Both the position numbers and the translations under genes were made by a program. This document shows, piece after piece, positions 59,586 to 64,000 of a DNA stretch of 64,000 nucleotides; position 1 is the first letter of the stretch, and every line of letters begins with the position of its first letter. A model generated the notes under the pieces. The model was given only the letters and a program-made list of their open reading frames with translations, had not been told where the DNA came from and searched no databases. The DNA is from Streptomyces griseoviridis (GTDB taxonomy: Bacteria; Actinomycetota; Actinomycetes; Streptomycetales; Streptomycetaceae), in assembly GCF_005222485.1 (NCBI RefSeq), contig NZ_CP029078.1:1116001-1180000 (forward strand), given 5' to 3'.

Positions 59586-60872
59586 ATGGGTGTCGTCATC
59601 CTTCTCGTCATGGCCGCGGGTGTCGCCGCCATGCTCACCCGCAGGCTCCCCACCGCGTTCGCGCTCGTCCTGCTCGCCGTGGTCATCGCGTTCGTCGCCG
59701 GTGCCCCGCTGACGGGCGAGAACAGCGTCCTCGACACGGTCCTCCAGCAGGGCGCCCCCGCCCTGGCCGCCACGATGATCGCGATCGTGCTCGGTTCCTG
59801 GCTCGGCAAACTCCTGGAGGAGACCGGCATCGCGGGCACCCTGGTCCGCAAGATCGTCGAGTTCGGCGGGGACCGGCCGGTCGTCGTCGGCCTCGGGGTG
59901 CTCGCCGTGGCGGCCCTGGTGGGCACGGTCACCGGCTCGGCGCCGGCCGCGATGCTCGCCGGACTCATCGGCATCCCCGCGATGATCGCCGTCGGCATCC
60001 CCAAGGTGACCGCCGCCGGCACCGTCCTGATGGGCATCGCGGTGGGCGTCCCCTTCGAGCTGCCCGTGTGGCAGTTCTTCTCCACGGCGCTCGAACTGCC
60101 CGTGCCGACCGTCCGCGGGTTCATGGTGAAGCTGTTCCCGTTCGCGCTGCTCGCTGCGGTCCTCTATGTCGTCGTGGAGTCGAGGCGCCGGGGCGTGGAG
60201 CACGCCTGGTCCCTGAAGTCCCTCCAGGACAAGCCCCGTTCGGCCGGGCGCAGGGAACGCCTCGGGGACGCGCCCTGGTACGCGCTGCTCACCCCGGCGG
60301 TGCCGCTGGTCCTGGCCCTGGGCTTCGAAGTCGCCATCATCCCCTCCCTGTTGGCGGGCGTCCTGTACGCGCTGGTCACCACGACCAGGCCAGGCGGGAT
60401 GAACAAGCGGCTGCTGCGCACCCTGTACGGCGGCTTCGAGGTCGCGGCGCCGCCGATCGCGCTGTTCATCGCCATCGGCATCCTGCTGGCCGCGGTGAAA
60501 CTGCCGGGCACCGTCGACGCCCTCGAACCCCTGATGAAGGCGGTCAGCCCGCACAACGCCGTGCTGTTCGTCGTCGTCTTCACGCTGCTGGTGCCGCTGT
60601 GCCTGTACCGGGGGCCGCTGAACGTCTTCGGGCTAGGCGCCGGGATCGCCGGGGTGCTCATCGCCACCGGCATCTACCCGGCGACGGCCGTGCTCGGCAT
60701 GGCCACCTCGTACAACCAGGTCTTCGGCGTGGCCGACCCGACCAGCACCCAGACGGTCTGGGCCGCCCAGTACGCGGGGGTCTCACCGCAGCAGGTCATG
60801 CTGCGCACCCTGCCGTACGTGTGGGTGGTCGCCCTCGGCGGTCTGTGCGTCACGGCCGCGACGTATCTCTGA
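59586..60872 (+). CDS. ion-transporter-superfamily permease (CitMHS/GntP/DcuC-like)
   Basis: 428 residues, about 11-12 hydrophobic segments, with two related halves separated by a charged loop (about 200-230, ESRRRGVEHAWSLKSLQDKPR). Each half has a glycine-rich re-entrant-like segment (VTGSAPAAMLAGLIGIPAM; LGAGIAGVLIATGIYP) as in secondary carriers of organic acids. It starts 2 bp after the HExxH gene stop, so it belongs to the operon. It should import the compound processed by the FAD and HyuA proteins. The exact family is not certain. Confidence 0.78.
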   Translation: MGVVILLVMAAGVAAMLTRRLPTAFALVLLAVVIAFVAGAPLTGENSVLDTVLQQGAPALAATMIAIVLGSWLGKLLEETGIAGTLVRKIVEFGGDRPVVVGLGVLAVAALVGTVTGSAPAAMLAGLIGIPAMIAVGIPKVTAAGTVLMGIAVGVPFELPVWQFFSTALELPVPTVRGFMVKLFPFALLAAVLYVVVESRRRGVEHAWSLKSLQDKPRSAGRRERLGDAPWYALLTPAVPLVLALGFEVAIIPSLLAGVLYALVTTTRPGGMNKRLLRTLYGGFEVAAPPIALFIAIGILLAAVKLPGTVDALEPLMKAVSPHNAVLFVVVFTLLVPLCLYRGPLNVFGLGAGIAGVLIATGIYPATAVLGMATSYNQVFGVADPTSTQTVWAAQYAGVSPQQVMLRTLPYVWVVALGGLCVTAATYL

Positions 60873-60987
60873 CCGGGACCGCGCCGGCGTCCCTCGGTCC
60901 GCAACACCCGTCGCCGTGCCCGGATTTCGCCGACTGTCCCACCCGCCCACGGAGTTCCTCAGCCTTCCGACTTCCCTGGAGCCGACC

Positions 60988-62058
60988 ATGACCGAGTCAC
61001 GTTACGACCGACGCCTCTTCCTGCGAGCCACCGCCGCCTCGGGCGCCGCCCTCGCGATCGGCGGTGCCACCGCGCCCGCCGCCCAGGCCGCCGCACCGGG
61101 TGCCGCCACCGCGCCCGCCGGTGCCGCCGGGCCCGCGGCGGACGCCGTCCAGGCCGCCGCCGCCCCCGGCGGATTCCCCGACTACCGCTACGTCCGCACC
61201 CTGTTGACGCCGTCCAAGCTGAAGTACAACCCGACCGGCGAGATCATCTTCCCCTGCATCCGCGGCACCGCGGGGCGGATAGCGAACCCGCTGGGCCGCT
61301 ACTACCTCTACTACGGGCCGCACGACGCGCCCGGCGGCATCTGCCTGGCCTACGGCGACTCCTTGGAGGGCCCGTTCACCGAGTACCCCGCCAACCCGCT
61401 GGTCGCCAACGTCTGGTCGCCGCACTACTCCGTGAGCCATGTCGCCTCCCCCCATGTGATGTGGAACGAGAGCGCCAAGGAGATGTGGCTGTACTTCCAC
61501 GGCGAGAACACCACCACCCGGCTCGCCCGCTCCAAGGACGGCATCAACTTCACCTACGACAAGGTCGTCCTGACGACGTCGATGCTCCCGGCGGGCAGCA
61601 CCGAGACGTCCTACGCCCGGGTGTTCCCGCACGAACTGCCCGCCCGGGGCGCGCACTACGTGATGGTGTTCATGCTGAACAACACCACCAACCACCGTGA
61701 CATCTGCTGGGGTTGGTCGGCGGACGGCCGCAACTGGACCTTCGACCAGCAGCCGTTGGTGCGCCACTCCGACGTCGGCGCCGTCAACATCGGCGGGCCG
61801 CACCTGGTCTACCGCAACAACAGCACCTACGTGGTCTACAACAAGGACAAGAGCAGCGGCGGCGACCTGATGATCACGGAGGTGGGCAACGACTTCAGCA
61901 AGCGGTCCCACCTCGGTGTCTTCTACGACTCCCGGAGCACGGCGCCGGAGAACGGCAGGTCCGCCTCCCCGTCGTTCGGCACCGACGGCGGCGTCCCGTA
62001 CATGATCTACGAGGCGGGCGAACGGCTGGCGGGCTCCATCGCGATGGCCCGCGGCTGA
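60988..62058 (+). CDS. Tat-secreted beta-propeller protein, glycosidase-like
   Basis: 356 residues. A Tat signal (DRRLFLRATAASGAALAIGG, twin Arg at 8-9) ends near AAQA. The mature part has blade-like repeats of five-bladed propeller glycosidases: YYLYYGPHDAPGGICLAYGDSLEGPFTEY, EMWLYFHGENTTTRLARSKDGINFTY and CWGWSADGRNWTF, where S-x-DG-x-x-F strands alternate. These resemble GH43/GH32/GH130-type or sialidase-like scaffolds, but I could not fix the catalytic carboxylates. It follows the permease by 115 bp on the same strand and may release the compound that the cassette imports. Confidence 0.75.
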   Translation: MTESRYDRRLFLRATAASGAALAIGGATAPAAQAAAPGAATAPAGAAGPAADAVQAAAAPGGFPDYRYVRTLLTPSKLKYNPTGEIIFPCIRGTAGRIANPLGRYYLYYGPHDAPGGICLAYGDSLEGPFTEYPANPLVANVWSPHYSVSHVASPHVMWNESAKEMWLYFHGENTTTRLARSKDGINFTYDKVVLTTSMLPAGSTETSYARVFPHELPARGAHYVMVFMLNNTTNHRDICWGWSADGRNWTFDQQPLVRHSDVGAVNIGGPHLVYRNNSTYVVYNKDKSSGGDLMITEVGNDFSKRSHLGVFYDSRSTAPENGRSASPSFGTDGGVPYMIYEAGERLAGSIAMARG

Positions 62059-62114
62059 CGGCGCCGCCGGCCCCCTGGAGACCGGCCGGCCGCCGGCGCG
62101 GCGAGCGGCAAGCG

Positions 62115-62154
62115 CCGGGCCCCCTGCCCTCCGGACGGAGGGCAGGGGGCCCGG
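62115..62154. terminator. bidirectional terminator, perfect 18-bp stem
   Basis: 62115-62132 pairs perfectly with 62137-62154 around a GGAC tetraloop. It lies between the convergent secreted-propeller and lectin genes. Confidence 0.9.
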
Positions 62155-62177
62155 TGTCGTTCAGCCGGAACGGCCTG

Positions 62178-63515
62178 TCACCAGAGGGTCCACTCGAAGT
62201 CGTTGCCGCCGTGGCACGGCTGGATGTCGAGTCGCGCGTTGACGGGCTTGATCTCCGGGCCGCTCACCACCTCGAGGCACTGGTGGTTGCTGGCGTAGTT
62301 GTGGATCCAGAACGACTTGTCACCACGGGACTCCAGCCACCAGAGCTGGTTGTCGCCCGTGGTGCCGTTGCAGTGGAACTCCGAGATCCGCGTACCGGCG
62401 GGCTGGCCACCGTAGTTCGGCAGATCGATGCAGAGACCGTCCTTGCGGTTCCTGATCTGGAAGAGGTCGGTGGACCGGGGGCCCTGACCCTTGTACCTCA
62501 CCTCGAAGTCCCAGAGCTGGTTGTCCTTGTCGGTGTTGTCGCAGTAGAACTGGTTGACCGGGCCGTTGACCTTGCCCTTGTCGTAGTACGGGATGTCCGC
62601 GCACAACGTCGACGAGATGTTCCTGAGCAGAACGCCCTTCATGTTGGCGTAGTTGGGCGCGGCGACGGCCTTCTTCTGCTCCGCCTTCTGCGCCTTCTGC
62701 TCCTTCTTCTCCTCCTTCCCGTCCTTCCCGCTCTCCTCCTTCTTCTCCTTGACCTCCGCCGTCGCCTCGGCCGTCGGCGTCGGGCTCAGCGGCGTCGGCC
62801 TCTTCTCCTTGGGCGCCTCGGTCTTCGCGCTCGGGGCCTCGGCGGGCGGCGACTTGGGGGCGTACTCCCCCGGCCGGACCGGCTCCTCGTCCTTCTGGAG
62901 GGTCCGGGCCGACGCCTTCTCCGCAAGCGCGGCGGGCTCGGTCCTGTCGCCGTGGTGGGTGCCCATGACGAGGAACGGCACCGCTATCAGCAGCGCGCCC
63001 CCGATACCCGCCGCGGCCAGCAGCGCCTTCGTGGGACGGCCCGAGGGTGGTTCGTCCCCACCGCTCGCGGTCTCCCCCCTCGACGCGCCGGGCGGACTCC
63101 CGCCCTCGCTCGCGCCGAGGGCGCCGACGGCGCCCGCGCCCAGGTCGCCCGTGTCGCCCGCGTTCTTCGCGGCGGACGCCGGCTCCGCCGCGGAGTCGGC
63201 GTCAGCCCCGGAGGCGACGGGGATCGCGGAAGCGGCAGGGGCCGCGGGGGCGGTCGGCTCGGCCGGGCCGGCCTCGGCCGAGTCCGCTTCCCCGCGCGGC
63301 GAGGACGGCGGGGCCACCACCGCGGTCGGCCCTCCGACCTCGCCGTGCGCAGCCGCGTCGCCGGAGGAGGCCGGCTCACGCGTCGGCGCGACGACCTCTT
63401 CCTCAGCGGTGCGCGGCCGCAGCACCTGGGCGTCCGGCTCGGCGGCCGTGCCACGCATCGTGACGGCACGGCGCACCACCGGCCCCGTAGGCCCTCTCTT
63501 CTCCTGTGGTGGCAT
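62178..63515 (-). CDS. membrane-anchored ricin-type lectin protein
   Basis: 445 residues from ATG 63515, preceded by GGAG. Residues 1-160 are disordered, Pro/Ala/Glu-rich and cytoplasmic. A single membrane helix spans about 163-185 (KALLAAAGIGGALLIAVPFLV), followed by a long Lys/Glu/Pro linker (190-295). The exposed C-terminus (300-445) is a ricin B-type trefoil with repeated DNQLWDFE, GDNQLWWLE and DFEWTLW motifs (Q-x-W) and paired cysteines. It should bind glycans at the outer face of the membrane. It begins 30 bp downstream of the ADP-ribosyltransferase-like gene on the same strand. Confidence 0.88.
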   Translation of the reverse strand: MPPQEKRGPTGPVVRRAVTMRGTAAEPDAQVLRPRTAEEEVVAPTREPASSGDAAAHGEVGGPTAVVAPPSSPRGEADSAEAGPAEPTAPAAPAASAIPVASGADADSAAEPASAAKNAGDTGDLGAGAVGALGASEGGSPPGASRGETASGGDEPPSGRPTKALLAAAGIGGALLIAVPFLVMGTHHGDRTEPAALAEKASARTLQKDEEPVRPGEYAPKSPPAEAPSAKTEAPKEKRPTPLSPTPTAEATAEVKEKKEESGKDGKEEKKEQKAQKAEQKKAVAAPNYANMKGVLLRNISSTLCADIPYYDKGKVNGPVNQFYCDNTDKDNQLWDFEVRYKGQGPRSTDLFQIRNRKDGLCIDLPNYGGQPAGTRISEFHCNGTTGDNQLWWLESRGDKSFWIHNYASNHQCLEVVSGPEIKPVNARLDIQPCHGGNDFEWTLW

Positions 63516-63545
63516 CAAATCTCCACTTCTGTCGGGCCAGATCGA

Positions 63546-64000
63546 TCAGTCGAACGGCGGTCGGCCCGCAGCCCGCTCCAACGAACCCGCGCACAGCCGG
63601 GGCCAGTCGGCCCGGCCCGGCGCCACGGGGTGGCCGCGCAGCGCCTCGTCCAGACGGGCGAGCGCCGTGCGGTCGTCGGCGTCGAGTTCCGCACCGCCGT
63701 GACGGGCCGGAATCCCCGGCCCGTTGAGGGGCACCTCGCGCAGCAGGGTGAGCGGCGCGCCGCCCTCCTGGCGCACGTCGAGCACCCTCAGCAGGGTGCC
63801 GGGCGGGAGCACCACCTCGTCCCGGTCCTTTCCCGCACCGGGCCGGTCGGCGAGCTGACGCACCCGGCGTCCGGTCACCGACCACACGGCGTACTGCGCG
63901 CCACCCGGCCTCGGTACGCCCGCGCCGAGCGGCAGCACGCAGACGGGGGCAGGGTCACGCAGCAGCACACCGGGTCTGAGAAGGCCGCCGTCCGGGCCGT
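63546..64000 (-). CDS. ADP-ribosyltransferase-like protein, C-terminal part
   Basis: About 151 residues; the N-terminus lies beyond the right edge. The visible order is a leading strand VLLRDPAPVCVLPLG, then AQYAVWSVTGRRVRQLA, a GKDRDEVVLPPGTLLRVLDVRQEGG segment and LTLLREVP, before a helical tail. That resembles arginine-type ADP-ribosyltransferases, where a Ser-x-Thr-type strand is followed by an (E/Q)xE loop and a PGTxFxV strand; here the loop reads DRDE, so the first acidic residue is Asp. It may be a toxin-like enzyme or an inactive relative. The call depends on the missing part. Confidence 0.5.
   Translation of the reverse strand, partial: GPDGGLLRPGVLLRDPAPVCVLPLGAGVPRPGGAQYAVWSVTGRRVRQLADRPGAGKDRDEVVLPPGTLLRVLDVRQEGGAPLTLLREVPLNGPGIPARHGGAELDADDRTALARLDEALRGHPVAPGRADWPRLCAGSLERAAGRPPFD

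Overview
The window is high-GC actinobacterial DNA, almost certainly Streptomyces: strong GC3 codon bias, two SARP-type activators, rare TTA codons confined to a few regulatory or biosynthetic genes, many one-component regulators beside small catabolic operons, and long perfect hairpin terminators. I see no tRNA, rRNA, CRISPR array, insertion sequence or replication origin.

0-15 kb looks like the right-hand edge of a natural-product cluster that continues to the left. It holds the tail of a SnoaL/NTF2-like protein, a flavin reductase, a class III aminotransferase, two SARP regulators (one with a degenerate cyclase-like middle domain, one of AfsR type), a type II thioesterase coupled to an NADPH:FMN reductase, an NmrA-like reductase, an epoxide-hydrolase-like enzyme and an FAD monooxygenase. 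Both SARP genes and the monooxygenase carry TTA codons, and three perfect 11-bp-phased heptamers lie between the reductase and the second SARP.

15-36 kb is a mosaic of small regulator/enzyme modules: MerR with a tandem alpha/beta hydrolase, XRE/MmyB with an aldehyde dehydrogenase, LysR with a phosphatase-like protein and an F420/NADP-type oxidoreductase, a NemR-like TetR regulon marked by four near-identical operators (hydrolase, TetR, DJ-1/Hsp31 protein), an MFS transporter coupled to a SnoaL-like protein, and a MarR-controlled operon of quinone reductase and old yellow enzyme. Decayed genes (GNAT tail, SDR with an internal deletion) lie between them.

36.8-49.2 kb is an apparently complete non-phosphorylating L-fucose catabolic locus: ABC importer (no ATPase), intracellular alpha-L-fucosidase, mutarotase, AKR-type L-fucose dehydrogenase, lactonase, L-fuconate dehydratase, SDR dehydrogenase, FAH-family hydrolase and an FMN-dependent L-lactate dehydrogenase that would consume the L-lactate end product. 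A FadR-type GntR regulator is encoded inside it, and five copies of an AACATC-S-GATSWT motif mark its promoters.

49.3-53.5 kb contains a ferredoxin followed by a ferredoxin reductase and a P450 fused and destroyed by one deletion, then a nucleotidyltransferase, a glycosyltransferase and a cupin protein. 53.9-62.1 kb is a LacI-controlled cassette (FAD oxidoreductase, HyuA-type hydantoinase/oxoprolinase without HyuB, a small HExxH protein, an ion-transporter-superfamily permease, a Tat-secreted propeller protein) whose substrate I cannot name. The right end has a membrane-anchored ricin-type lectin downstream of a gene whose C-terminus resembles ADP-ribosyltransferases. Several intergenic spaces carry degenerate tandem repeats.
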